Shown one piece after another: positions 17,382 to 25,675 of a stretch of 64,000 nt of DNA. The notes under the pieces are model-generated. The model saw only the letters and a program-made list of their open reading frames with translations. It made no database searches and was not told where the DNA came from. The number at the start of each line of letters is the position of its first letter. The first letter of the stretch is position 1. The translations under genes and the position numbers were made by a program. Source of the DNA: an uncultured Bacteroidales bacterium (GTDB lineage: Bacteria > Bacteroidota > Bacteroidia > Bacteroidales > Paludibacteraceae). The stretch covers positions 124,001-188,000 of the forward strand of contig CALUNA010000002.1 of NCBI GenBank assembly GCA_944321895.1, read 5' to 3'.

Positions 17382-18728
17382 TTATTTTGTTTCAAACAGT
17401 TTGTTGAAATCGTCAATCGAGATTTTTTTTGTATCCAGTTTGGCTGCTTGCTTAATGGTTTCAAAGACTTTGTTTTCCAGCACGCGCTCAATCAGGCCTT
17501 TCAACTGGTCTTCTTTTTTCATCATGTCTTTTGCGTAATTGCTCAGGATGGCATCGTCTATGCCGGTGAGGCCATATTGGCTGAATTGCATTTTGGCCAT
17601 TTGTTTGGCATAGTTTTCTACTTCGGCCGGTTCTACTTCCAGCTTGTTTTCCTTGGCGATTTTTTCCTTGGCCAGGTGCCATTTCAATTCATCCAGCATT
17701 TTCGGATAGTCGGTTGCCAGCGATTCTTCCGTTATGTTCTTATGGGCGGCAAGAATCCAACGTTTCAGGAAGGCATCAGGGAAAACAAGGTTTTCAAGCT
17801 GTTTCATGATCATTTCCTTGGCATCCAGACCGAATTTGTAAGCCGAGTTTTGTGCCATGTCTTCTTTTATGTCGGCACTTACTCTGGCGCGGAAAGCGGC
17901 TTCATCGGTTATATTGCCTGCGCCATAGACTTTGTCGAACAGTTCCTGGTTTATTTCGGATTTGGTGTAGCGGGTAATGCCTTTTATTTCAAACTGGAAG
18001 TCGCCGGCCGGGACCTCTGCATCTTTGCCCAGTTTAAGCAGCGAGCGGATTTCGGCTGCGTTTTCAAAAGCTGCCTGTGGATTGAATATGATTTTGTCTC
18101 CTTTCTTTTTGCCGACAAACAATTTTTTCTGGTCTTCGTTTTTCATGTACATGGGGCTTACGGTAGCGTCTGTCACCTGTATGCCGCCTTCTTTGGGTTG
18201 TCCGTTTTCCAGCTCGACCAGATCGCCTTTCAGCACATCGCCTTCTTCCACATCCTCGGCTTGCGAGTATTGGCCCAAACGTTCGGCGTATGTTGAAATC
18301 CGGTCTTCAATCATTTTGTCCGTAACATCAATGTCATAGTAAGCAACCTTGCCGTTTATGTTTACATCAAAAGCCGGGGCCAAAGCAATGTCGAAGGCAA
18401 ATTCGAATGTTTCGTCCGTATCAAAGTTGATTTCTTTTTGTTCTGTTTCGTTGGGGAGTGGTTCTCCCAATATGTTCAGATCGTTTTCCTTTATGTGGTC
18501 GTAAAGTTTTTCGGAAAGGATTTTGTTGATTTCTTCACCCAGAACGGCTTTCCCGTACATTTTCCTGATCAGGTTCAGGGGCACCATGCCGGGACGGAAA
18601 CCGGGGATATTGGCTTTTTTGCGGTAATCGCGCAATGTTTTTTCTACATTCCCTTCATAATCGGGTTTTGCAATCTCGATCGTAATGATAGCATTCAGTT
18701 GATCGATGTCTTTTTTTACGATATTCAT
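17382..18728 (-). CDS. tig: Trigger factor (ribosome-associated chaperone)
   Basis: A 448-residue chaperone and possible peptidyl-prolyl isomerase. The ribosome-docking signature is GFRPGMVPLNLIRKMYG (around residue 45), equivalent to GFRxGxxP. The central domain (about 150-250) is FKBP-like but diverged, and the long helical C-terminal domain forms the substrate cradle. It is the promoter-proximal gene of tig-clpP-clpX and is five bases from clpP. Confidence 0.95.
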   Translation of the reverse strand: MNIVKKDIDQLNAIITIEIAKPDYEGNVEKTLRDYRKKANIPGFRPGMVPLNLIRKMYGKAVLGEEINKILSEKLYDHIKENDLNILGEPLPNETEQKEINFDTDETFEFAFDIALAPAFDVNINGKVAYYDIDVTDKMIEDRISTYAERLGQYSQAEDVEEGDVLKGDLVELENGQPKEGGIQVTDATVSPMYMKNEDQKKLFVGKKKGDKIIFNPQAAFENAAEIRSLLKLGKDAEVPAGDFQFEIKGITRYTKSEINQELFDKVYGAGNITDEAAFRARVSADIKEDMAQNSAYKFGLDAKEMIMKQLENLVFPDAFLKRWILAAHKNITEESLATDYPKMLDELKWHLAKEKIAKENKLEVEPAEVENYAKQMAKMQFSQYGLTGIDDAILSNYAKDMMKKEDQLKGLIERVLENKVFETIKQAAKLDTKKISIDDFNKLFETK

Positions 18729-18787
18729 ATTTCTATATAGATAATAAAATGATTTACAATCGTTTCTTGTTGTTTATAAACGGGGCG

Positions 18788-18818
18788 CAAAGATAGTGAA
18801 AAAAACAGCAAAATGCAA
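18788..18818 (-). promoter_or_regulatory. Promoter of tig-clpP-clpX
   Basis: Minus strand TTG (18816-18818), 20 bases, TATCTTTG (18788-18795), about 60 bases before the tig ATG. Confidence 0.65.
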
Positions 18819-18893
18819 GGCCTGCTTTCTGCAATGTGATTTTGCAGGGTTGGTTGGTCCAGTTGATGGCGGAAGAGCGTATGGCTTTCTTTC

Positions 18894-19538
18894 TTAAAAG
18901 AAGTAAGCCAGATTTACAGACAGCACCTTGTTGAAGTTCTGATGCCGTATCGGGGTATCCTGGATAATATTCTCGGTAATTTCCTGCCCGATGAAACTTT
19001 GGCTCCAATTGGCTCCAAGCTGTATTTTCTTGAACAGTTCCAGTCCGCTGCCGACATTGTAACCTGCATCCAGCCGGTTAAGGAAATGCGGGTATTGTAT
19101 GGGTGTTTTTGTACTTGTGCCAGTTTCGAGAATGGTTTTGCCATAAAATGCGCAACTTCCGTAAATCCCGGTTGCTACATAGATTCCGAATGCCTTGATA
19201 CGGAAAACGTATTTGATGTTCAGGGGAATTTCCATATATCCGGTTTCGTTGAATCCCCGGACCGAGGCATCGGTATTGTCCGTGTATGAAAAATTGCTTC
19301 CCTTCTGCGCAAAAACGATACCGGTCTCGCCGCCTATGCCTTTGGAGGACAGCAGCTGGTACATGACGCCAATGTTGAATGCATTCAGCATGTCGTTCCG
19401 ATAGGTAGGGAACTCTGTGCTGAATACTTTTGTTTCGTTGGCGAGGTTCACGCCTGCGCGTATTGAGAATTGTGCGTATGCACATGTTGTCCATGCGGAT
19501 ATGCACATGAAAAGAACAAAGAGTTTCTGTAGTTTCAT
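18894..19538 (-). CDS. Outer-membrane beta-barrel protein (porin-like)
   Basis: A 214-residue protein with signal peptide MKLQKLFVLFMCISAWTTCAYA and mature start QFSIRAGVNLAN. The remainder is alternating amphipathic strands (FNIGVMYQLLSSKG, GGETGIVFAQKGSNFSY, MEIPLNIKYVFRI, GIYVATGIYGSCAFYG), ending in an aromatic strand VLSVNLAYFF, the C-terminal signal for outer-membrane insertion. This matches the small eight-to-ten-strand barrels (PorT-like or outer membrane protein beta-barrel family) common in Bacteroidetes. It begins seven bases after typA and is probably co-transcribed. Cargo or function is unknown. Confidence 0.87.
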   Translation of the reverse strand: MKLQKLFVLFMCISAWTTCAYAQFSIRAGVNLANETKVFSTEFPTYRNDMLNAFNIGVMYQLLSSKGIGGETGIVFAQKGSNFSYTDNTDASVRGFNETGYMEIPLNIKYVFRIKAFGIYVATGIYGSCAFYGKTILETGTSTKTPIQYPHFLNRLDAGYNVGSGLELFKKIQLGANWSQSFIGQEITENIIQDTPIRHQNFNKVLSVNLAYFF

Positions 19539-19545
19539 GTTTAGG

Positions 19546-21354
19546 TTATTCCGTCTTCTTGGAATGACGCTTGCGTTCTGTTTCGTCCAGAATTATTTTC
19601 CGTAAACGTATTTTTGTAGGAGTCACTTCAACGTATTCGTCTTCCTTGATATATTCCAATGCTTCTTCCAGGCTGAAAATGACAGGCGGTGCAATGTGCG
19701 TCTTTTCATCCGAACCGGAGGCACGCATGTTGGTCAACTTCTTTGATTTCGTAACATTAATGACAATGTCGCCTTCCTTGGAACTTTCGCCGACAACCTG
19801 TCCGGCATACACCTCATCTTGCGGGAAAATGAAAAATCGCCCGCGGTCTTGCAGCTTGTCTATGGCGTAGGCATAGGCGGTGCCGCTTTCCATGGCAATC
19901 AGCGAACCGTTGCTCCTTTTCTCTATTTCGCCTTTGTATGGTTGGTATTCAAGGAAACGGTGTGACATGATAGCCTCGCCGGCCGATATGGTCAATACGT
20001 AGTTGCGCAATCCGATAATTCCTCGCGACGGTATCGTGAACTCCAGCTGTATGCGGTCGTTTACGGCCTCCATGCTCAGCATTTCGCCCTTGCGTTGCGA
20101 TACGATTTCGATAATTTTGCCGGAACACTCTTCGGGTGTGTTCACTGTCAGCTGTTCCACCGGCTCGCAACGCACGCCATCAATTTCCTTGAAAATGACT
20201 TGCGGTTGCCCTACTTGTAACTCATAGCCTTCGCGGCGCATGGTTTCTATCAATATGGACAGATGCAGAACTCCGCGTCCGTAAACATGCCAGATGTCTT
20301 CGTGCGGGTTCTTTTCTACCCGCAAGGCCAGGTTCTTGTCAAGTTCGCGCATGAGCCGTTCGTGTATGTGCCTGGATGTCACGAACTTGCCTTCTCTTCC
20401 AAAAAATGGCGAGTCGTTAATGGTGAATACCATGCTCATGGTCGGTTCATCGATGGCGATAGGTGCCATGGGTTCCGGGTTGTTGGCATCGCATATCGTG
20501 TCGCCGATTTCAAATCCGTCGATGCCGACAATGGCACATATGTCACCGGAGCCGACTTCGGTAGCTTTGGTCCGTCCCAGGCCGGTAAAGGTGTGCAGTT
20601 CCTTGATCCGGGCCTTTACCATTGTTTTTCCATCGCGTTTTGCTAATGTAACATCCATGTTTTCGCGCAATACGCCACGATGTACACGGCCCACTGCTAT
20701 ACGTCCCAAATAGGGAGAATAGTCCAATGAGGTAATCAGCATTTGCGGTGTACCATCGATAAATTTCGGTTCGGGAATATATTCGATAATGGCATCCAGC
20801 AAAGGCAGAATGTTGTTTGTCGGTTTGCGCCAGTCGGTGCTCATCCAGTTGTTTTTCGCTGACCCGTATAGGGTTTGGAAATCCAGTTGGTCTTCAGTGG
20901 CGTTCAGGTTGAACATGAGGTCAAAAACAGCCTCCTGTACTTCGTCCGGCCGGCAATTGAGCTTGTCCACCTTGTTGATGACGACAATTGGCTTCAGGTT
21001 CATTTGCAGGGCTTTTTGCAATACGAAACGCGTTTGCGGCATCGGGCCTTCAAACGCATCTACCAGAAGAAGAACCCCATCTGCCATATTCAACACCCGT
21101 TCCACTTCCCCGCCAAAATCGGCGTGTCCCGGGGTGTCTATTACATTGATTTTATAGCCTTTGTATTCAATGGACACATTCTTTGCCAGAATGGTGATTC
21201 CGCGCTCGCGCTCTAAATCGTTGTTGTCCATAATCAATTCGCCGGCTTTCTCGTTGTCACGGAAGAGATGACCCGCCATCAGCATTTTGTCCACCAGGGT
21301 CGTTTTGCCGTGGTCAACGTGGGCAATGATGGCTATGTTTCTAATTTTCTGCAT
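19546..21354 (-). CDS. typA: Translational GTPase TypA/BipA
   Basis: A 602-residue ribosome-binding GTPase related to EF-G, needed for ribosome assembly and stress adaptation. G motifs: AHVDHGKTT (P-loop), DTPGHADFGGEV and NKVDKLNCRPDEV. The C-terminal BipA domain region includes RASGSDEKTHIAPPVIFSLEE. The open frame extends upstream to 21570, but MQKIRNIAIIAHVDHGK at 21352-21354 is the standard start, and the promoter lies within the longer frame. Confidence 0.96.
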   Translation of the reverse strand: MQKIRNIAIIAHVDHGKTTLVDKMLMAGHLFRDNEKAGELIMDNNDLERERGITILAKNVSIEYKGYKINVIDTPGHADFGGEVERVLNMADGVLLLVDAFEGPMPQTRFVLQKALQMNLKPIVVINKVDKLNCRPDEVQEAVFDLMFNLNATEDQLDFQTLYGSAKNNWMSTDWRKPTNNILPLLDAIIEYIPEPKFIDGTPQMLITSLDYSPYLGRIAVGRVHRGVLRENMDVTLAKRDGKTMVKARIKELHTFTGLGRTKATEVGSGDICAIVGIDGFEIGDTICDANNPEPMAPIAIDEPTMSMVFTINDSPFFGREGKFVTSRHIHERLMRELDKNLALRVEKNPHEDIWHVYGRGVLHLSILIETMRREGYELQVGQPQVIFKEIDGVRCEPVEQLTVNTPEECSGKIIEIVSQRKGEMLSMEAVNDRIQLEFTIPSRGIIGLRNYVLTISAGEAIMSHRFLEYQPYKGEIEKRSNGSLIAMESGTAYAYAIDKLQDRGRFFIFPQDEVYAGQVVGESSKEGDIVINVTKSKKLTNMRASGSDEKTHIAPPVIFSLEEALEYIKEDEYVEVTPTKIRLRKIILDETERKRHSKKTE

Positions 21355-21389
21355 ATTATTCTTTTTTATGCTGTTTGAAAAAGCGGGTG

Positions 21390-21420
21390 CAAAGATAGGG
21401 AAAATAGATGAAAAAACAAA
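21390..21420 (-). promoter_or_regulatory. Promoter of typA and the outer-membrane protein gene
   Basis: Minus strand TTTG (21417-21420), 19 bases, TATCTTTG (21390-21397), 36 bases before the ATG. It overlaps the T-tract of the tRNA-Arg terminator. Confidence 0.7.
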
Positions 21421-21446
21421 ACCACCGCAAGAACAACTTGCGATGG
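21408..21446 (-). terminator. Terminator of tRNA-Arg
   Basis: A ten-pair stem with one G-T (21437-21446 with 21422-21431) and a five-base loop, followed on the minus strand by a T-rich tract. It begins six bases after the tRNA. Confidence 0.7.
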
Positions 21447-21451
21447 CTCTG

Positions 21452-21525
21452 TGACCCCAGCGGGATTCAAACCCACAACCCCCACATCCGTAGTGTGGTA
21501 CTCTATTCAGTTGAGCTATGGGGCC
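21452..21525 (-). tRNA. tRNA-Arg (anticodon ACG)
   Basis: A 74-base cloverleaf. Acceptor GGCCCCA pairs with TGGGGTC, with discriminator A. The anticodon stem CCACA/TGTGG encloses CTACGGA, giving ACG, expected to be edited to ICG. The T-loop is GTTTGAATC. No encoded CCA. Confidence 0.95.
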
Positions 21526-21540
21526 TTCGGATTTCGGCTG

Positions 21541-21571
21541 CAAAGGTAAGGATATTTTTTGCAATACCAAA
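21541..21571 (-). promoter_or_regulatory. Promoter of tRNA-Arg
   Basis: Minus strand TTTG (21568-21571), 19 bases, TACCTTTG (21541-21548), 15 bases before the tRNA. Confidence 0.7.
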
Positions 21572-21748
21572 TATTTTGCGAAAAAATATTTTTACGCAGG
21601 TGGATACCTTTTTATATGGCCTTCCTGCGTATGGTAATGGAAAAATGGACCGTTTTGTCAGTTCAATGTGTCGGATTGGCTGGAAGTTTGTTCAAATCGG
21701 GTTTTGGAAGACGTTTTTGTGAAAATATCTTTGGGCGCGCTGTTTGTA

Positions 21749-21780
21749 TTTGCCTGATATTGTCAAAAAAACTATCTTTG
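21749..21780 (+). promoter_or_regulatory. Promoter of purD
   Basis: TTTG (21749-21752), 20 bases, TATCTTTG (21773-21780), about 80 bases before purD. Confidence 0.6.
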
Positions 21781-21859
21781 CACAATTGCCGGCAGTTTCG
21801 GTCTGAAACGGACCGGTTTATTTGTTTTGGATAGATAACAATTTAATTATAAAATAGAT

Positions 21860-23128
21860 ATGAATATACTCTTGCTTGGTTCGGGGGGACGCGAACATGC
21901 GATTGCGTGGAAATTGGCACAAAGTAAAAAACTGACAAATTTGTTCATTGCACCGGGAAATGCCGGTACTTGCAAGGTTGGCACGAACCTGCCCGTTTCT
22001 GCAACGGATTTTCCTGCTTTGAAGCAGGCTGTTTTGCAACACAATGTCAATATGGTTGTTGTAGGACCGGAAGATCCGCTGGTAAAAGGCGTGGCCGATT
22101 TTTTTGCTGCAGATGCCGAACTGAAGCATATTCCAGTAATCGGACCGGATAAAAAAGGCGCACAACTGGAAGGCAGCAAGGACTTTTCCAAAAAATTCAT
22201 GCTGCGGCATAACATTCCGACGGCGCGATATCTCAGCGTAAATGCGGGGAATATGGAAGCCGGAATCGATTTTCTGAAAACCATGAAGCCGCCTTATGTG
22301 CTGAAAGCCGATGGGCTGGCTGCCGGTAAGGGAGTCTTGATTCTGAACGATTACGATGAAGCGGTTGGCGAGTTGCGCAATATGCTGCACGGCAAGTTCG
22401 GAGCCGCGAGCGCGACGGTTGTGATTGAAGAATTTCTGTCAGGAATAGAATGTTCCGTGTTTGTACTGACAGACGGTACACACTATAAAATATTGCCGGA
22501 GGCCAAAGACTATAAGCGCATTGGCGAGGGCGACAAAGGTTTGAACACGGGCGGAATGGGTTCCGTTTCACCTGTGCCTTTTTGTACGCCGGAATTTATG
22601 GAAAAAATTGAAACACGGATTATCCGCCCGACCATTGATGGTTTGCGTGCCGAAGGAATTTGCTATAAAGGCTTCATTTTCTTTGGCTTAATCAAAGTGG
22701 ACAATGAGCCATACGTGATTGAGTACAATGCCCGCATGGGCGACCCGGAAACGGAAACGGTCATGTTGCGCCTGAAATCCGATTTGGTCGATTTGCTGGA
22801 AGGGGTTGCGGCCGGAAATCTGGATGAAAAACAGGTGGAATTTGATCCGCGTGCCGCAGTGGCGGTCATGTTGGTTTCGGGCGGCTATCCGGAAGCCTAC
22901 GAAAAAGGGAAAGTGATTACTGGCCTTGAGCAGGTTACGGACAGCATTGTGTTCCATGCCGGTACAGCTCTGAAAGATGGTCAGGTTGTTACGTCCGGCG
23001 GACGGGTGATTGCGGTCAGTTCCTATGGCAAAACCCGGGAGGAAGCACGTGCCAAATCGTTTGAAAATGCGCAGAAAATCCAGTTTGACGGGAAATATTG
23101 CCGTCGCGACATAGGATTTGACTTATAG
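21860..23128 (+). CDS. purD: Phosphoribosylamine-glycine ligase (GAR synthetase)
   Basis: A 422-residue ATP-grasp enzyme joining phosphoribosylamine and glycine, step two of purine synthesis. Motifs: N-terminal [36 protein letters not shown]-binding [16 protein letters not shown], the PurD signature [12 protein letters not shown] and the C-terminal [20 protein letters not shown]. Length is normal. The next gene starts six bases after its stop, so the two may share a transcript. Confidence 0.98.
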   Translation: MNILLLGSGGREHAIAWKLAQSKKLTNLFIAPGNAGTCKVGTNLPVSATDFPALKQAVLQHNVNMVVVGPEDPLVKGVADFFAADAELKHIPVIGPDKKGAQLEGSKDFSKKFMLRHNIPTARYLSVNAGNMEAGIDFLKTMKPPYVLKADGLAAGKGVLILNDYDEAVGELRNMLHGKFGAASATVVIEEFLSGIECSVFVLTDGTHYKILPEAKDYKRIGEGDKGLNTGGMGSVSPVPFCTPEFMEKIETRIIRPTIDGLRAEGICYKGFIFFGLIKVDNEPYVIEYNARMGDPETETVMLRLKSDLVDLLEGVAAGNLDEKQVEFDPRAAVAVMLVSGGYPEAYEKGKVITGLEQVTDSIVFHAGTALKDGQVVTSGGRVIAVSSYGKTREEARAKSFENAQKIQFDGKYCRRDIGFDL

Positions 23129-23133
23129 TTTGG

Positions 23134-24420
23134 TTGGACATGGCACTTGTTTTTGCAAAAAATCACGAAAAATCCACAGTGTGGACACTTTCACCGTTGG
23201 ATAAAAGCACAGTCAGAATGTTGAATGGCGGTACTTGGTTGTTTGCATATCATATTGACAATGAGAAGTTTTGCGATGCATTGTCGAAAATACTGGAGGA
23301 ATATCCTGTATTTGGCGGACGTATGACAGGGGCGGACGTGATTTGTGGTAACAATAGTGGTGTAGGTTTTGAATTGGCGGAACGGCCCAATCTGACTTGC
23401 AAGGATGTGGCTACAATGCCGTGTCTGCCGAAATATTTGCAGGCAACATATTCATGTTCTGCTTTCATGAAAGGCAAGATACCGCCTTTGTCGGTGAAAC
23501 AGACTCTGCTGGCCGATGGAACTGTAATGAGTTTTGCAGTCAATCATGCTTGCGCGGATGGTGCTACGTTGTATCAATTGGTAGATAATTTGGCAAAAAT
23601 CTATTGTGGACACCCTGTTGAACCATTTGTTTTTGACCAGAAATACCTGCCTGAACCGAAATGGTCGAAGGAAGAGTTGATTGGAATACTGCCCGAAAGA
23701 GGCTGGTTTCCGGTTGGTTTGAAAAATTTGGTGTCGTTTTTTGTGTCCCGGGTCAGGCATACGCCGGAAAGGGCAGTGTTCATTCCGGCTGGAATTTTGG
23801 ATAGTTGTAAAAAACGCTGTCAGGAAATTCTGGGTGAACCGGTCAGCACGCATGTGTTGTTGTGCGCATTTGTGGTCAAATTTGTTGCGGAGGCCGAACA
23901 AAGCCGGCCGGAAACGGAATTTTCAATTGTTTCCACAGTGGATTTGCGCGGGCGTATAGGCATTCCCGCAAATTTTGGAGGGAATGCCGTGCTAAATGTT
24001 TCCGTGCCGTATTTTGCTGTCGGCGAAAGGAGTTTGCCGGATATTGTCAAGGCAATTGGACAGGGAATGGTACGGGCGCTTCAACCTGACAAGTTGGAAC
24101 AGGATTTTTTGTTGAATTTGAGCGCAATGAACCATGTAGTTCCTTTTGTCGGATTTGATTTGTCTGCAACGTCAAAACGTTTTCCGCATTGCATATTGGT
24201 GAATAATTTTTGCAAGTTTCCGATTTGTGCAGTTGATTTTGGCGGTGGGACGCCATTGCGCGCTTGGCCGAACGACTTGCCGGATGTGTTGAAAATATGG
24301 CCTGCCATATCGCCTGAAAAAGGCGTATTGCTGTTGTGCAAGGATAATTTGGCGCGTTTGGTCGGCAAACTGGAACGGAATGGGAAATTGGAGCAATTGG
24401 TAGCGGATATAGTTGAATAA
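23134..24420 (+). CDS. BAHD-like acyl-CoA-dependent acyltransferase
   Basis: A 428-residue protein with the architecture of the BAHD transferase family (best known from plants; O- and N-acylation with acyl-CoA). Visible features in BAHD order: an N-terminal LSPLD segment (19-23), FCDALSKILEEYPVFGGRM (46-64, like the plant YPLAGRL region), the catalytic HxxxD as HACAD at 138-142 followed by G, a VSTHVLLCAFVVKFVAEA helix (237-254), VDLRGRIGIPANFGGNAVLN (269-288) and the structural DFGWG-type motif as DFGGG at 368-372, preceded by NNFCKFPICAV. Both domains of the fold appear complete. No signal peptide or carrier domain is present, so it is not an NRPS condensation domain. Acyl donor and acceptor are unknown. 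It is followed 11 bases later by a response regulator. Confidence 0.78.
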   Translation: MDMALVFAKNHEKSTVWTLSPLDKSTVRMLNGGTWLFAYHIDNEKFCDALSKILEEYPVFGGRMTGADVICGNNSGVGFELAERPNLTCKDVATMPCLPKYLQATYSCSAFMKGKIPPLSVKQTLLADGTVMSFAVNHACADGATLYQLVDNLAKIYCGHPVEPFVFDQKYLPEPKWSKEELIGILPERGWFPVGLKNLVSFFVSRVRHTPERAVFIPAGILDSCKKRCQEILGEPVSTHVLLCAFVVKFVAEAEQSRPETEFSIVSTVDLRGRIGIPANFGGNAVLNVSVPYFAVGERSLPDIVKAIGQGMVRALQPDKLEQDFLLNLSAMNHVVPFVGFDLSATSKRFPHCILVNNFCKFPICAVDFGGGTPLRAWPNDLPDVLKIWPAISPEKGVLLLCKDNLARLVGKLERNGKLEQLVADIVE

Positions 24421-24431
24421 ATTTACATAGT

Positions 24432-25586
24432 ATGGCAAAAATATTGGTCATTGATGATGAGCGGAGTATTCGTAATACGCTCAAGGACATATTGGAATTT
24501 GAAAAGCACAAGGTGGATTTGGCCGAAGATGGCAAACAAGGGCTTGAAATGGCCAGGAGTACAACATATGATATTATTTTCTCCGACATAAAAATGCCGG
24601 GTATGGACGGGGTGGAGCTATTGACAGCTTTGGCGGAAAACGAGCTGGAAACTCCGATTGTGATGATTTCCGGGCATGGAAATATAGAAACGGCCGTTGA
24701 ATGCATTAAAAAAGGCGCTTTTGATTTTATTGAAAAACCGATTGACCTGAACCGTTTGCTGATTACAGCCAAAAATGCCCTGGAGAAAAAAACTCTGGTA
24801 ACGGAAACCAAGACCTTGAAACGCAAGGTAGATAAGAAATACCAGATGATTGGTGAGTCGGAAGCTATCCGAAAAGTGCGCGACATGATAGACCGTGTGG
24901 CACCTACCGATGCCCGTGTGCTGATTACGGGTGACAACGGAACCGGCAAGGAAATCGTGGCACGCATGATTTACATGCAAAGCAAACGCAGCAACGCGCC
25001 TTTGGTGGAAGTGAACTGTGCCGCCATTCCTTCCGAGCTGATAGAAAGCGAGTTGTTCGGGCACGAAAAAGGTTCGTTTACGTCGGCCATCAAACAGCGT
25101 ATCGGCAAGTTTGAGCAGGCTGATGGCGGAACTATTTTTCTGGACGAGATCGGCGACATGAGCCTGGCGGCACAAACCAAGGTGTTGCGTGCCTTGCAGG
25201 AAAATGAAATAACGCGCGTGGGCAGCGATAAGAACATACATGTTAATGTGCGTGTATTGGCTGCCACGAACAAGGACCTGAAAGCGGAAATAGAAAAAGG
25301 CAATTTCCGCGAAGATTTATATCACCGTTTGAATGTGATTCCCATCCATGTGCCGTCGCTTGATGAACGCAAGGAGGATATCCCATTGCTGGTGAACCAT
25401 TTCTGCGAACTGATTTGTGCCGAGCAGGGCATAGCGCTTAAAAAATTCGACCAGGCGGCTGTTGAACGGTTGCAGCAACGCACGTGGACGGGAAATATAC
25501 GTGAGCTGCGTAATGTCGTGGAGCGGTTGATTATTTTGTGCGGCAATACGATTACGGCTGCAGATGTGGACATGTATGCTTTTTAG
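24432..25586 (+). CDS. NtrC-family sigma-54 response regulator lacking a DNA-binding domain
   Basis: A 384-residue protein. The receiver domain (1-120) has the acidic pair D8/D9, phosphoacceptor D52 in FSDIKMPGMDG and a conserved lysine in FIEKPIDL. The AAA+ domain has Walker A GDNGTGKE and Walker B GGTIFLDEIGDM. The sigma-54-contacting GAFTGA loop reads GSFTSA. The protein stops after VVERLIILCGNTITAADVDMYAF, so the usual C-terminal Fis-type HTH (about 50-60 residues) is missing. From memory, similar short GSFTSA forms exist in other Bacteroidetes, so this is probably a real lineage rather than a recent truncation. It would act from solution or through a partner. No histidine kinase is in the window. 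Confidence 0.9.
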   Translation: MAKILVIDDERSIRNTLKDILEFEKHKVDLAEDGKQGLEMARSTTYDIIFSDIKMPGMDGVELLTALAENELETPIVMISGHGNIETAVECIKKGAFDFIEKPIDLNRLLITAKNALEKKTLVTETKTLKRKVDKKYQMIGESEAIRKVRDMIDRVAPTDARVLITGDNGTGKEIVARMIYMQSKRSNAPLVEVNCAAIPSELIESELFGHEKGSFTSAIKQRIGKFEQADGGTIFLDEIGDMSLAAQTKVLRALQENEITRVGSDKNIHVNVRVLAATNKDLKAEIEKGNFREDLYHRLNVIPIHVPSLDERKEDIPLLVNHFCELICAEQGIALKKFDQAAVERLQQRTWTGNIRELRNVVERLIILCGNTITAADVDMYAF

Positions 25587-25630
25587 GCAGGCATGGGCAG
25601 TCCGGGATGGTGCATGTGTATATGCAAAAA

Positions 25631-25669
25631 GAAATGTTCCTTGACGTGTGGCATGTCAAGGAACATTTC
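25631..25669. terminator. Bidirectional terminator hairpin between response regulator and malQ
   Basis: A 15-base perfect stem (25631-25645 with 25655-25669) and nine-base loop between convergent genes. The malQ stop is seven bases away. Flanking A and T runs are short. Confidence 0.7.
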
Positions 25670-25675
25670 TTATGG

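Noticed and set aside
21355..21570. Upstream extension of typA by 72 codons
   Set aside because: It runs through tRNA-Arg, its terminator and the typA promoter, and the standard N-terminus starts at 21354.
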